Source: Thalassoglobus neptunius
GTDB lineage: Bacteria > Planctomycetota > Planctomycetia > Planctomycetales > Planctomycetaceae
NCBI RefSeq assembly: GCF_007859735.1
Contig: NZ_SIHI01000006.1
Span: 44,254 to 108,253, forward strand
DNA length: 64,000 nt
Direction of reading: 5' to 3'
The notes below the pieces were generated by a model. The model had not been told where the DNA came from. It saw only the letters and a program-made list of their open reading frames with translations, and did no database searches. Both the position numbers and the translations under genes were made by a program. Positions 1-8,193 of the stretch are shown in pieces; the stretch's first letter is position 1, and each line of letters begins with the position of its first letter.

Positions 1-172
1 GTTCGCCTTTCAGTTCCCGATATCCGGCGAATGCAGCTCCCAGTCCAAGACCGCCAGCTGCGGCCGCTTTGATCATTTCTCGACGATTGACATTCGCCGA
101 GTTCATCGCATGGACAGCTCCGGAAAAGTTATCCTTACCGATCTGTTCCTGTTCGGGGGTCAGCACTGGCAT
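1..172 (-). CDS. Gfo/Idh/MocA-type secreted oxidoreductase, N-terminus only
   Basis: Only the first 57 codons are inside the window; the gene runs off the left edge. The start reads MPVLTPEQEQIGKDNF, followed at about residues 30-50 by a twin-arginine-like export signal (NRREMIKAAAAGG then a Gly/Ala-rich hydrophobic stretch). This N-terminus is typical of planctomycete Gfo/Idh/MocA family NAD(P)-dependent oxidoreductases exported by Tat, but the dehydrogenase domain itself is not visible, so the family call rests on the N-terminus alone. The start at 172 is favoured by a GAGGAC ribosome-binding site about 5-8 nt upstream. The gene stands alone: the next gene on this strand ends at 697, leaving a 520-nt gap that must hold its promoter. 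Confidence 0.6.
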   Translation of the reverse strand, partial: MPVLTPEQEQIGKDNFSGAVHAMNSANVNRREMIKAAAAGGLGLGAAFAGYRELKGE

Positions 173-696
173 CGATTTGTCCTCATGGGGGCTGAACGAA
201 ACATCAGCCACTTGTTCAGGTTGATGTGGAATTTTGTGTTGTCAAATCAGAATCTCAATCTTGCTGCGAGGAGCAGGATCGAATTCAGATGAAATCTCTG
301 ACGACGTACGTGAGGTTGGACTGAGGCGTGAGGTCTGGCGGGTTGAAATCGTTTGAACTGAATGTCACAGCTCAACAGCTCTTTCATTGCTCTCTGTGAA
401 CGCGAAACAAGAACCGTAAACTACAGTTGCCGCTCACACGCTTCATCCAGAAAATTTTGTGGATGACTTTGGATGTTTTCCGTGATCCGCTCACTTTTCA
501 CCCATCTATTGTTACACAGATCAGGGAAATTTGAAGAGTTGAACGCCAAGTTCCTGCGCCAAAACCGTCCTCCGGGGGGGAATTTGTTGACAGATAAGAG
601 GAAGTTGCACTTTTCGGGGACTTTGATCGAGCAGATTGGGACTGGATTCGACCGAGTGCCTCATGAGAATTGGGCAAAATTCCTTTGGGAAGTGGT
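173..696. other. Gene-free stretch with one palindrome
   Basis: No convincing gene in this 520-nt interval. Open frames on both strands (473-727 plus, 498-785 minus) have low-complexity, unfamiliar composition and look accidental. The only structure I see is the AT-cored palindrome at 443-466, listed separately. The promoter of the oxidoreductase starting at 172 should lie here, but I cannot place it. Confidence 0.5.
443..466. repeat. 24-nt near-perfect palindrome, possible operator
   Basis: The halves TCATCCA and TGGATGA flank a central AAAATTTT, with one G/G mismatch pair at 450 and 459. Eleven of twelve base pairs match. It lies between two genes transcribed leftwards, about 270 nt before the start at 172. 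The symmetry and AT-rich centre resemble the site of a dimeric DNA-binding protein; no regulator gene is adjacent. Confidence 0.4.
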
Positions 697-1080
697 CTAC
701 CCTCGTTCGGTTCCTTCGAACGCATGAATGATGTGTTTGATCTGTGGTTGCTCTCCCGGCGCGTGCAGGATTGCGATGACGTCAAATCGACAACGGTGCT
801 CGAGCAGATTGTTTTTCTTCAACCATGCAAGAGCTGCCCGGGAAATCTGACGCTGTTTTTGATAGGTGACCGCTTCGCTGGGATGCCCACGCACGGACGA
901 CTTTCGTGTCTTCACTTCAACAAAGATGATCGTATCTGCATCTTTGGCGATCAGGTCGATTTCCCCGAATGGACCGCGTGCCTGACGGCGCAGGATGCGG
1001 TAGCCCTTTTGCTTCAGAAAGCGCGCAGCGATGCGCTCCCCGTGATTTCCGAACAGACGGTTGAGCCAACCTCTTTTCAT
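697..1080 (-). CDS. yraN: YraN family (UPF0102) nuclease-like protein
   Basis: 127 residues, the usual length for the YraN/UPF0102 family, which has a restriction-endonuclease-like fold related to archaeal Holliday-junction resolvases. Visible family motifs are the N-terminal GERIAARFLKQKGYRIL, the GEIDLIAKD segment holding the conserved Glu-Ile-Asp, and the FVEVKTR motif with the catalytic-type E-x-K. The C-terminal RFDVIAI strand is also typical. The biochemical role of YraN is not firmly established; a function in DNA processing is inferred from the fold. Its ATG overlaps the stop of the upstream alkyltransferase-endonuclease V gene in an ATGA, so the two are almost certainly translationally coupled, which supports a DNA-repair setting. 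Confidence 0.9.
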   Translation of the reverse strand: MKRGWLNRLFGNHGERIAARFLKQKGYRILRRQARGPFGEIDLIAKDADTIIFVEVKTRKSSVRGHPSEAVTYQKQRQISRAALAWLKKNNLLEHRCRFDVIAILHAPGEQPQIKHIIHAFEGTERG

Positions 1081-2147
1081 CGTGTTTCTCTTGTTTGCTG
1101 AAGAATAGGGTCAGCAACAGCGGGATTTTTGGTCAAGCGATCTGCGAGATGGATCGGCACCGGAAGCCGTGTTTTTCCCATCAGTTTGCGCGTCCAGGCA
1201 ATTGCGTCTTGAGAACTGATCCCGTAACCCGGAGAGATGAAAATCGGCGGGCTGCGGTCTGTCGACTGGAAGGCGAAACCACGCGTCTCATCTCCCACGA
1301 GCACCGGTCGCGTTTCACCCTTTCGCATCTCTTCACGTTGAAAACCTCCGCAAAGGAGGCTCTTCGCCACACCAATCGTTGGAAGATCCGTGAGCGAGCC
1401 AAGTGCCGTCGCGATCCCTGCTGAGAGAGGATGCAATATTCCGTTGCCGTCGACGAAGATGATTTTCGCCAATGGCCGACTCGCGCTCACTTCATCCAGA
1501 AGCGGCAAGAGAACGGGAAGCTCGCGGAAGGTGAGATAGCCCGGCAGATATGGAAACGACACAGGAACACGGATCGTCTTCCGATACAGAACGGACTGAT
1601 CGATCGGATCGACTTCGACATAGGCACCAACTCCCCAACCGGGTTCGGGGTAGGCAACGTCGACGCCAGCGACAATGGCATCCGCAGGGATTGTCTTTGC
1701 CATCTCTGGCGACATCGACAGCCGTGCCGAATCTGCGAACTCAAGCTGAAGCTTCTGAAGTTCACGCAGGGGCGATTTCGATTCGAACTCCTGGAATCGG
1801 AAGTCGAGGTCCACAACTCCGCTTTCCGAAACTTCGACGCCTTCACTTTGCAGGCGGTTCCGTTTCTCTTCGGGGCTTCCAGTGACATAGTGACCCAATT
1901 CCCCATTGGCCCGAACCACGCGATGGCATGGACAATCGCTGCTGTGAGGATGGTTTTTGAGGAGTTCTCCAATCCATCGAGCACTTCGGGTTTGCTGGTC
2001 GCCGAGTGCACGCGAGATGTCTCCATATGTTGTGGTTCGGCCGGAGGGAATTTGTCGAACGAGTTGCAGAACGGTCCGGTGCAAGTTTGGAAGTGTCGGA
2101 AGTCGCTGAGTGTACGTCACGAAAGCTGTCTTCCCAATGTGCTTCAC
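1077..2147 (-). CDS. O6-alkylguanine alkyltransferase domain fused to endonuclease V
   Basis: 356 residues with two DNA-repair domains. Residues about 8-105 are the DNA-binding/active-site domain of O6-alkylguanine-DNA alkyltransferases: GRTTTYGDIS, the arginine-finger region RSARWIG, and PCHRVV with the acceptor cysteine at 74, followed by GHYVTGSPEEK. Because Cys is present rather than Trp, this is not a plain ATL protein. Residues about 125-350 are endonuclease V (deoxyinosine 3' endonuclease): AGVDVAY (Asp163), PGYLTFRE (Glu209), FVDGNGILHP (Asp233, His239), TIGVAKS. All expected metal ligands are present. Fusions of these two activities are known, for example in Ferroplasma. The start is GTG at 2147; the domain begins only a few residues later, so little extension is possible. 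The stop overlaps yraN by 4 nt. Confidence 0.88.
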   Translation of the reverse strand: MKHIGKTAFVTYTQRLPTLPNLHRTVLQLVRQIPSGRTTTYGDISRALGDQQTRSARWIGELLKNHPHSSDCPCHRVVRANGELGHYVTGSPEEKRNRLQSEGVEVSESGVVDLDFRFQEFESKSPLRELQKLQLEFADSARLSMSPEMAKTIPADAIVAGVDVAYPEPGWGVGAYVEVDPIDQSVLYRKTIRVPVSFPYLPGYLTFRELPVLLPLLDEVSASRPLAKIIFVDGNGILHPLSAGIATALGSLTDLPTIGVAKSLLCGGFQREEMRKGETRPVLVGDETRGFAFQSTDRSPPIFISPGYGISSQDAIAWTRKLMGKTRLPVPIHLADRLTKNPAVADPILQQTRETR

Positions 2148-2235
2148 AAACTTGCCGTCGCAGGAAGCAGCGAGCTACTTTCAACGTCTGGCAGAAGTGC
2201 TCAGACCAACGTCGGCTGCCTACCGATTGCCGTGA

Positions 2236-3081
2236 TCAAGAAGGAGTTTTGATTCGGACGCCCAGCTTCTTCAGTCTCTCGAGCTGTTTTTTCGCCGGTT
2301 CGGAGAGTGAGTCGACGTCGAGATACAGATTCCAGTACGGAGCGAATCGCCGCTCGCCTTTGACGTCCTTTCGTGCCATCTTCACAAACACCGACAAGTC
2401 CTCGATCGGGTTACCTTCGATCATCGTGAGATGAAGGTTCTTCCAGTCGGCAATAGGCGAGAAGTCCGAGACCTGATTGTTGTTCAACCCGAGTGTGGAA
2501 ATTCGCTTGAGACCTGCGATCGGGCTGAGGTCCTGAACATTGTTGTCATTGAGGTTCAACGAAACCAGCTTCTCAGCGGCTGCGAGTGGTGACAGATCAG
2601 AGATGTGATTTCCTTTTGCGTAGAAGGCTCGCAAGTTCGTCAGCGGTTCAAGACCTTCGAGGGATTCGAGGGATTCGAGCTGATTGTCTTCGATTTCGAT
2701 GTACTGCAGTTTGACGAGTTGAGAAAGTGGCTTCACGCTCTTGATCTGATTCTTCGACAACGAAAGAGACTGGATGTTGATCAAGTTTGCGATTGGCGAC
2801 AAATCAGAGATTCGATTTTCTGAAAGCATCAGTTCCGAAAGATTCGTGCAGAACTCGAGCCCTTGAAGCGACTCGATTCCTTCTCCGCGAGCATCCATGA
2901 TGTAGATCGTCTTCAAGTCGGCACTGTCGATCTTTTCCTTTTCAATCTGTTTTTTCTTGAGCAATTCGCGAATCACTCGCTCGAGGTTCGGATCGCTGAT
3001 TGAAACATCTTCGGCGAGGGCAGACTGGGGAAAGCTGGTGAGGAAACCAAGGAGGAGTGCAGTCAGAAAATAAGTCTTCAT
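2236..3081 (-). CDS. Secreted leucine-rich-repeat protein
   Basis: 281 residues from the ATG at 3081. The first about 23 residues (MKTYFLTALLLGFLTSFPQSALA) are a classical Sec signal peptide ending in an A-x-A-type cleavage site. An open frame extends upstream to 3168, but that extension would bury the signal peptide, so 3081 is the better start. After an alpha-helical cap (DPNLERVIRELLKKK) come about eight 21-23-residue leucine-rich repeats of the internalin/SDS22 type, with recurrent NxISDLSPI and LxSLxLxxN motifs, and a charged C-terminal tail. Such repeats bind proteins; in planctomycetes these proteins are numerous and mostly uncharacterised. No ligand can be inferred. It is separated by 222 nt from the divergent queA. 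Confidence 0.85.
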   Translation of the reverse strand: MKTYFLTALLLGFLTSFPQSALAEDVSISDPNLERVIRELLKKKQIEKEKIDSADLKTIYIMDARGEGIESLQGLEFCTNLSELMLSENRISDLSPIANLINIQSLSLSKNQIKSVKPLSQLVKLQYIEIEDNQLESLESLEGLEPLTNLRAFYAKGNHISDLSPLAAAEKLVSLNLNDNNVQDLSPIAGLKRISTLGLNNNQVSDFSPIADWKNLHLTMIEGNPIEDLSVFVKMARKDVKGERRFAPYWNLYLDVDSLSEPAKKQLERLKKLGVRIKTPS

Positions 3082-3302
3082 TGTTGTTGAATCTTTTCGG
3101 GTGGAAATCGGACTCGAGACTGCGATGGGGCACAGGGGGGAGATGCCACGCGATCGCACAACAATCACACAGAGGATATTCTGTCGGGCGTTGTCTTCTC
3201 AAGACATGGAACTCTCCGAAATGAGACCCGTTCTTGAATCCTGATTTTTGGTTGAGGAACTCACTTGCTCCTCGGATGGGAACTCGACATTCTGTTCGCA
3301 CA

Positions 3303-4361
3303 ATGACCGACCTCAATTCCATCCATGCTTACGACTATCAACTTCCCGAAGAGCTGATTGCAAGCGTCCCTGCCGATCGCCGCGATGCGTCGCGTCTGCT
3401 CGTCGTTGACCGGGCGACGCAGTCGATTTCTCATCGAGAGTTTGTTGATCTCCCTAAGCTTCTTGATCCCGGCGACTTGTTGGTTCTCAACAACACGCGT
3501 GTTGTCCCCGCTCGAATTGCCGGGGTCAGAACGTCGACCGGCGGGAAGTGGGAAGGTTTGTTTCTCCGCGAAACGGCAGAGGGGCATTGGCGATTGATTG
3601 GGCAGACGCGCGGGCATCTTAAACCGGGAGAAACGCTGACGCTCTCGCCGCTGAACCCATCCGAATCGGGAGAACTGGTTCTTCAGCTTGTGAGCAAATG
3701 CGACGGGGGAGAATGGATCGCCGCACCACAAAGCGATGAGTCGACGATTGATCTTCTCTCCCGGTTTGGAACGATTCCGCTTCCCCACTACATGCAACGT
3801 GAGGCAGAAGAAACCGACTACGAACGCTATCAGACTCTCTACGCAGAGATTCCCGGAGCAGTCGCTGCCCCGACTGCCGGTCTGCATTTCACTCAAGAGG
3901 TGATGGAGTCACTCACGAAGCTGGGAGTTTCGAAAGCACACGTGACGCTGCACGTCGGCCTTGGCACGTTCCGCCCTGTTAAAGTCGATCAGCTGTCCGA
4001 ACACGAGATGCACGCGGAGTGGTGTGAAATCGGAGCGGAAACGATCGGTCGCATCGAGCAAACCAAAGCAGCCCAGAAGCGTGTCGTCGCGATCGGAACG
4101 ACAAGCGTCAGAACACTGGAATCAGCTGCAAAAGAACAAGAGCTGCAGCCATTTGTGGGAGAGACAAACCTCTTCATCCGTCCTCCATACGAGTTTCAGG
4201 TCGTCGACGCTCTCCTCACGAACTTCCATCTTCCGAAGTCGACGCTGCTTGTACTCGTCTCAACGTTCGCCGGTCGAGAACTGATTCAGCGAGCCTACGA
4301 AGAAGCGATCCGGGAACGCTATCGCTTCTTCAGCTATGGCGACGCGATGCTCATTCTGTGA
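3303..4361 (+). CDS. queA: tRNA preQ1(34) S-adenosylmethionine ribosyltransferase-isomerase QueA
   Basis: 352 residues. QueA transfers and isomerises the ribose of S-adenosylmethionine onto preQ1 at tRNA position 34, giving epoxyqueuosine. The N-terminal [24 protein letters not shown], the [13 protein letters not shown] block, [23 protein letters not shown], and the C-terminal [24 protein letters not shown] and FSYGDAMLI are all hallmark QueA motifs. The start is set at the ATG beginning [19 protein letters not shown]; the frame is open further upstream but with unrelated sequence. No other queuosine gene is adjacent. The gene converges on the NfeD-type protein across 54 nt. Confidence 0.97.
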   Translation: MTDLNSIHAYDYQLPEELIASVPADRRDASRLLVVDRATQSISHREFVDLPKLLDPGDLLVLNNTRVVPARIAGVRTSTGGKWEGLFLRETAEGHWRLIGQTRGHLKPGETLTLSPLNPSESGELVLQLVSKCDGGEWIAAPQSDESTIDLLSRFGTIPLPHYMQREAEETDYERYQTLYAEIPGAVAAPTAGLHFTQEVMESLTKLGVSKAHVTLHVGLGTFRPVKVDQLSEHEMHAEWCEIGAETIGRIEQTKAAQKRVVAIGTTSVRTLESAAKEQELQPFVGETNLFIRPPYEFQVVDALLTNFHLPKSTLLVLVSTFAGRELIQRAYEEAIRERYRFFSYGDAMLIL

Positions 4362-4415
4362 GGTGAAACACCCATCGCGTCAGGCGTTGTTTCTCGAATC
4401 ATTTCGCAAAAAAGT

Positions 4416-6638
4416 CTATGCGTCATTTGTCAGGCGGACGACGATTCGGTTTCCGTGGACTTCGACGACTGAGACTTGCGAGCCATCTTCGATGAACGGG
4501 CCATCGCTGACGACATCGTAGAGTCGGCCGGCGATTTGTGCTTTCCCGGCAGGGCGAAGTACCGAAACCGCTTTGCCGACTTCTCCGACTAACTCTGCGT
4601 GAGGGCGGGAATGCTCCGGGCGGAGGCGGGGTTCGTGAGGGTCAAAGACTTCTGCGGCCGGGGGAGCGAGAACCATCTCTTTGAGGAATGGAATTGACGG
4701 TAAATAGCGGCTTATCAGCATCGCAAATATGATCACACCGACAAGAGACGCAGCGAACGGAGCGAATGAAATCACTGCTCGTTCGACGTCGTATTCGATG
4801 CCCATTCCGGTCAATGTGTTGCTCGCCATCACCAGTGAACCGACGACCATCAAAATTCCGGAAACGCCAAACACGCCGAATCCCGGGATGACAAAGACCT
4901 CAAGTCCCAGGCAACACAAGCCCAGAACAAACGTTCCGATCTCAAGCCCGGTGGCGGTGCCTCCCAGCATGCGGCTCCAGAAGAAAACACCAAACGCGGC
5001 AGCGGCGATGATTCCAAAGAACCCGGTCATCGTTGCCATTTCGATGTAAATGCAAACGATCGCGAGGAAGAAGAGCATCCCGGTGACCCAGGAACTGTTC
5101 AGGTAAAACACCAGAGTGTCGACCCAGGAGCGTTCGACCACGCGAAATTTGGTGTCCAACGGAATTCCGAGTCGTTCTTTGAGTTCGTCGGGACCAGAAA
5201 TCGGAGTCTCCGCGATCTTCAGTTCGTGGGCTCGATTTCCATTGACGATGACAGCGATTCCCGGGCGAGATTCCGTGATTCGGGGGCCTTTAATCCATTC
5301 GCCGTTGGCTTTGTGGATTTCGTCATCGGACATGTACCATTTCCGTCCCGTTTCCTTGTGCGTGACTTCGAAGACTTCGAGATTCTGGTCTGCGAATGCT
5401 TCGATGACCGCTGCGGGACGATTTTTCATCTCTGCGAGTTCTCGCAAATGCTTCACTTCTCCGCTGAGGAGCTTCGCTTCTGCTTCGACCAGAACACCCG
5501 GCATCATCAAAACGGGAATCGCGTTCCCGATCGTTGCGTCAGGTTTCATGTAGATTTCATCGCAACCGACCGCAAGCATCGCTCCCCCGCTGAAAGCTTC
5601 TTCCGGGATGTAAGCGATGGTTCGTATGTCTCGTTTGGACAAATCCGCAATCGCTTTCGAGAGGTCTTGCGAGGCCCATAAATAGCCGCCGGGGGAATCG
5701 ATCTCGAAAATGATGAGCTTCGCGCCACTGCTGACAGCCTGATTGATCTGCCGCATGGCGAATGCGAAAAACACGTCATCGATCATATCGTGCAATTCGA
5801 TATACGCGACGTTTTCCACTTCCTCAGCCGGAGCCAGTTCACGAAGTGATTCGATGGGAAGACCGTAGTTGTCGATGAGTTCCCGTCGATCGTCTGCAGT
5901 CCGCGACGCGAGAATCTTTTGTCGCTGAGCGTCGCGGCCCGAAATGGAGTATGGAACTCCCGGTTCTTTGAGCGTTTTTCGTTCTGTGATAATGACGCCG
6001 TCGTCAAGCAGTTGCGATGCGGTCGCTTCACTGACCAGTCGAGTTTCCCGCTCTCCGTTGCCGGTGTCGATCGTCAATTGGACGAGCGAGGCTGAGGGGT
6101 CCATCAGGGCAATGGCCAACGGCTCGTTGACGTTGATATTCCTGCGTTTGGCCACAATGGTTTTGACAATCGTCTGTTGATCGTCGGGCAACGACTTTCC
6201 GCGGCCCATGTCCCCGATGGAAGCTTCGGGGTGAAGAACGATATCGTTACACGAAAGTGCGACGAGCACGTTATTTCCGGAAATGGTTTCTGGAACCCAT
6301 GCAATTGTCGACACTCCCGAAATGGCCGGACTGGTCAGGAATTCGGCAAGTGCGTAAGCGTGGTGGAACTGCGAAATTCCCGGCTTGATTTCCAGAATCA
6401 GAGAAGCTGGACGCTGTTCTTCAATGGCCAGATCCTGAAGTTCGAGGCCGGTTCGTCGAACCAGCCCCAAAGTTTCATCGGTGAGAGGACTCTCGATGGT
6501 CACAAGTCGACCGATCGGTTTCGCTGGTCGATCCTGTGCCTGAGCAAGGGAACAACTCGCCGAAACGATGCCCATCAAAACGATCGCAGCGGTCCAGCCT
6601 CGGCAGCAGGTCGAAGAAAGTGGCTTCGTTTGAGACAT
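4416..6638 (-). CDS. NfeD/SppA-like membrane serine protease with two ClpP-fold domains
   Basis: 740 residues. A signal peptide (about residues 1-34) is followed by two regions of ClpP/crotonase-like fold. The first (about 40-240) keeps the fold pattern (GNNVLVALSCNDIVLHPEASIGD) but shows no SGG nucleophile motif. The second (about 270-480) has IDSPGG and FSGGAMLAVGCDEIYM with a candidate catalytic serine, and TIGNA. Then come four to five membrane spans (about 515-655, including FGIIAAAAFGVFFW and GLCCLGLEVFVIPGFGVFGV) and a C-terminal NfeD OB-fold (about 675-738: GKAVSVLRPAGKAQIAGRLYD). Long-form NfeD proteins are membrane proteases linked to stomatin partners and envelope stress; no stomatin gene is adjacent. 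The ATG at 6638 precedes the signal peptide directly. About twice the length of typical NfeD-long N-terminal domains because of the extra ClpP-like half. Confidence 0.88.
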   Translation of the reverse strand: MSQTKPLSSTCCRGWTAAIVLMGIVSASCSLAQAQDRPAKPIGRLVTIESPLTDETLGLVRRTGLELQDLAIEEQRPASLILEIKPGISQFHHAYALAEFLTSPAISGVSTIAWVPETISGNNVLVALSCNDIVLHPEASIGDMGRGKSLPDDQQTIVKTIVAKRRNINVNEPLAIALMDPSASLVQLTIDTGNGERETRLVSEATASQLLDDGVIITERKTLKEPGVPYSISGRDAQRQKILASRTADDRRELIDNYGLPIESLRELAPAEEVENVAYIELHDMIDDVFFAFAMRQINQAVSSGAKLIIFEIDSPGGYLWASQDLSKAIADLSKRDIRTIAYIPEEAFSGGAMLAVGCDEIYMKPDATIGNAIPVLMMPGVLVEAEAKLLSGEVKHLRELAEMKNRPAAVIEAFADQNLEVFEVTHKETGRKWYMSDDEIHKANGEWIKGPRITESRPGIAVIVNGNRAHELKIAETPISGPDELKERLGIPLDTKFRVVERSWVDTLVFYLNSSWVTGMLFFLAIVCIYIEMATMTGFFGIIAAAAFGVFFWSRMLGGTATGLEIGTFVLGLCCLGLEVFVIPGFGVFGVSGILMVVGSLVMASNTLTGMGIEYDVERAVISFAPFAASLVGVIIFAMLISRYLPSIPFLKEMVLAPPAAEVFDPHEPRLRPEHSRPHAELVGEVGKAVSVLRPAGKAQIAGRLYDVVSDGPFIEDGSQVSVVEVHGNRIVVRLTNDA

Positions 6639-7330
6639 GGTCTGTCACTTGGTCTTTCTGGTCAGCCTCTTTGATTTTTCTCGGTCAAAGGAGTGGACAA
6701 TGTTTTGAATCTGCAGTGCGTGGAGTCGGCAATGTTAAACTCTGCAATGTCCGGCAGTGAGATCTCCGGAAACTGTGACTTCAGACAAAGCGATGCCGTC
6801 GCGTGTTCGGTCCATCGGGACAATACATCATTCCAGCTTGGGGTCCCGATCGCGTTTCGTTGATTTTGTTCTGTGAGATTCTTGAGCTTCGAGAAAAGTT
6901 CGGTGAAGCCACTCTTTCTATGTGCGACAATTATACTCCGTTCTGAAAACGAGGGTCAAACTCTAGCCACAACGCGAAGAGCAGGGGAGTGGATCAGAAG
7001 ACTTGCCAAAGAAGCGAAAATCGTCGAATCGTTCATCAGAGATCGGGCGATCGTCATAATCAGGCGAACAGCACATCCGGGCAGGCGATCAGCACAGCCG
7101 CGATAGGTCCCGGAGTTTTGTTGCTTGTATCAGTCAGGTATTGAGATCGTGCGGTTTCCTGACAGTGGCGGGCGTCAATCTCTTGACGATCACATAGTCT
7201 TTGGAAGAATAGAGGAGTTGTACTTCCACCAATTCCCATCGCGGCCACTGTGTCGAGGGATCAATTGGGGTTGGCTGCGTGCATCATGCAATATTGTTTG
7301 TGGCAGAAGGTTTCCGGGAGATTGCGGAGT
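6639..7330. other. Gene-free stretch between divergent genes
   Basis: About 690 nt between the divergent NfeD-type gene and the FmdB-like gene. It should hold both promoters. Short open frames (for example 6873-7106 and 7125-7355) have no family resemblance, signal peptide or ribosome-binding site and look accidental. No terminator, tRNA or repeat was seen. A TATACT box near 6931-6936 could be a -10 element but has no good -35 partner. Confidence 0.45.
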
Positions 7331-7663
7331 ATGCCGACTTATGTCTACGAAGTAGTGAATCCGGATGGTTCGGGAGGTGAAACTTTCGAGCTGATTCAAC
7401 CGATCAGTGCGGCACCGTTGGAAACACACCCCGAATCAGGTCTTCCGGTGCGCCGGGTCATCCAGCCCCCGTTTATCGGCGGTCAGTGGTCGGAATCGGC
7501 GATGCACAAGAGCACGAACGACAATAAAAAGCTCGAAAAGCTCGGTTTTACGAAGTACGTCAAAGCCGGTGATGGAGTCTACGAGAAGACCGCCGGAAAA
7601 GGACCTCGCACGATTTCCGGCGATTCTCCGGCCAAGTCGACCGACTTCAAGCACCTTGAGTAG
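7331..7663 (+). CDS. FmdB-like small regulatory protein lacking zinc-ribbon cysteines
   Basis: 110 residues starting MPTYVYEVVNPDGSGGETFEL. The MPTYxYE opening, the following FE-LIQPISAAPL segment and the VRRVIQPPFIGG segment match the layout of FmdB family zinc-ribbon proteins, where CxxC pairs normally sit in the first 40 residues. This protein has no cysteine at all, so it cannot bind zinc in that way. The C-terminal half is basic and Ser/Lys-rich (KKLEKLGFTKYVKAGDGVYEK). FmdB was named as a regulator of formamidase; most family members have no known function. Start chosen at the ATG giving the family N-terminus; the frame is open about 80 nt further upstream without homology. Stands alone before a convergent thiS. 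Confidence 0.65.
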   Translation: MPTYVYEVVNPDGSGGETFELIQPISAAPLETHPESGLPVRRVIQPPFIGGQWSESAMHKSTNDNKKLEKLGFTKYVKAGDGVYEKTAGKGPRTISGDSPAKSTDFKHLE

Positions 7664-7804
7664 ATCTTCGGTCGAGTAGACTTCGCATTCCGGGAAATCT
7701 CGCTGTCCCGTGTTCAATCACTCAGCGAGAGCGGGACGACGTCCCGTTCCGATACGCGTGGGCGCCAGTTGAAGCGTGCGATTGACTGACGCGAGAAGTC
7801 TGTT

Positions 7805-8005
7805 TTAACCGCCTCCGACGAGGGTGACGATTTCGAGTTCGTCTCCTTCTTCCAGTGCGCAGTCCGAGTGCTTCGCTCGCGGAATGAGTTCACGATTTCG
7901 TTCCACCGCGAGAAACTTCGGATTCTTTCCAAGCTCCGAAAGAAGTTGCGCGATCGTCGTCTGTTCTTTGACGTCGTGAGTTTCCCCGTTGACTGAAATC
8001 CGCAC
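7805..8005 (-). CDS. thiS: ThiS-like sulfur-carrier protein
   Basis: 66 residues with the ubiquitin-like beta-grasp pattern of ThiS: MRISVNGETHDVKEQTTIAQLL at the N-terminus, FLAVERNRELIPR in the middle, EEGDELEIVTLVGGG at the end. The C-terminal Gly-Gly is the site that is adenylated and thiocarboxylated, and sulfur is then passed to the thiazole synthase ThiG. Start is GTG at 8005, preceded by an AAGGACC ribosome-binding site about 5 nt upstream. No thiG, thiF or thiO is adjacent, so it is an orphan here. A role as sulfur carrier in another pathway cannot be excluded. Confidence 0.87.
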   Translation of the reverse strand: MRISVNGETHDVKEQTTIAQLLSELGKNPKFLAVERNRELIPRAKHSDCALEEGDELEIVTLVGGG

Positions 8006-8193
8006 AGCAGGTCCTTATCGTTCCATATCGACAGCCAGTGCTTTCTGGCACCGAGTCACACTCCCCACGATGAATTGAATGAGTGAACTGGATGGCGAGA
8101 AAGTTGTCGAGTGGTTTGTTTCTCTGAGAAAAGATTGATTATAGTCACCCTGCAACGGATCAAACACCTCCACTCTTAGAGGGAATGCGACAA

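Noticed and set aside
4365..4393. GAAACA/TGTTTC hairpin after queA
   Set aside because: Only six base pairs, a long loop and no T-tract; too weak to call a terminator.
6931..6936. TATACT box as a promoter -10 element
   Set aside because: No acceptable -35 box at the correct spacing, so it is not called as a promoter.
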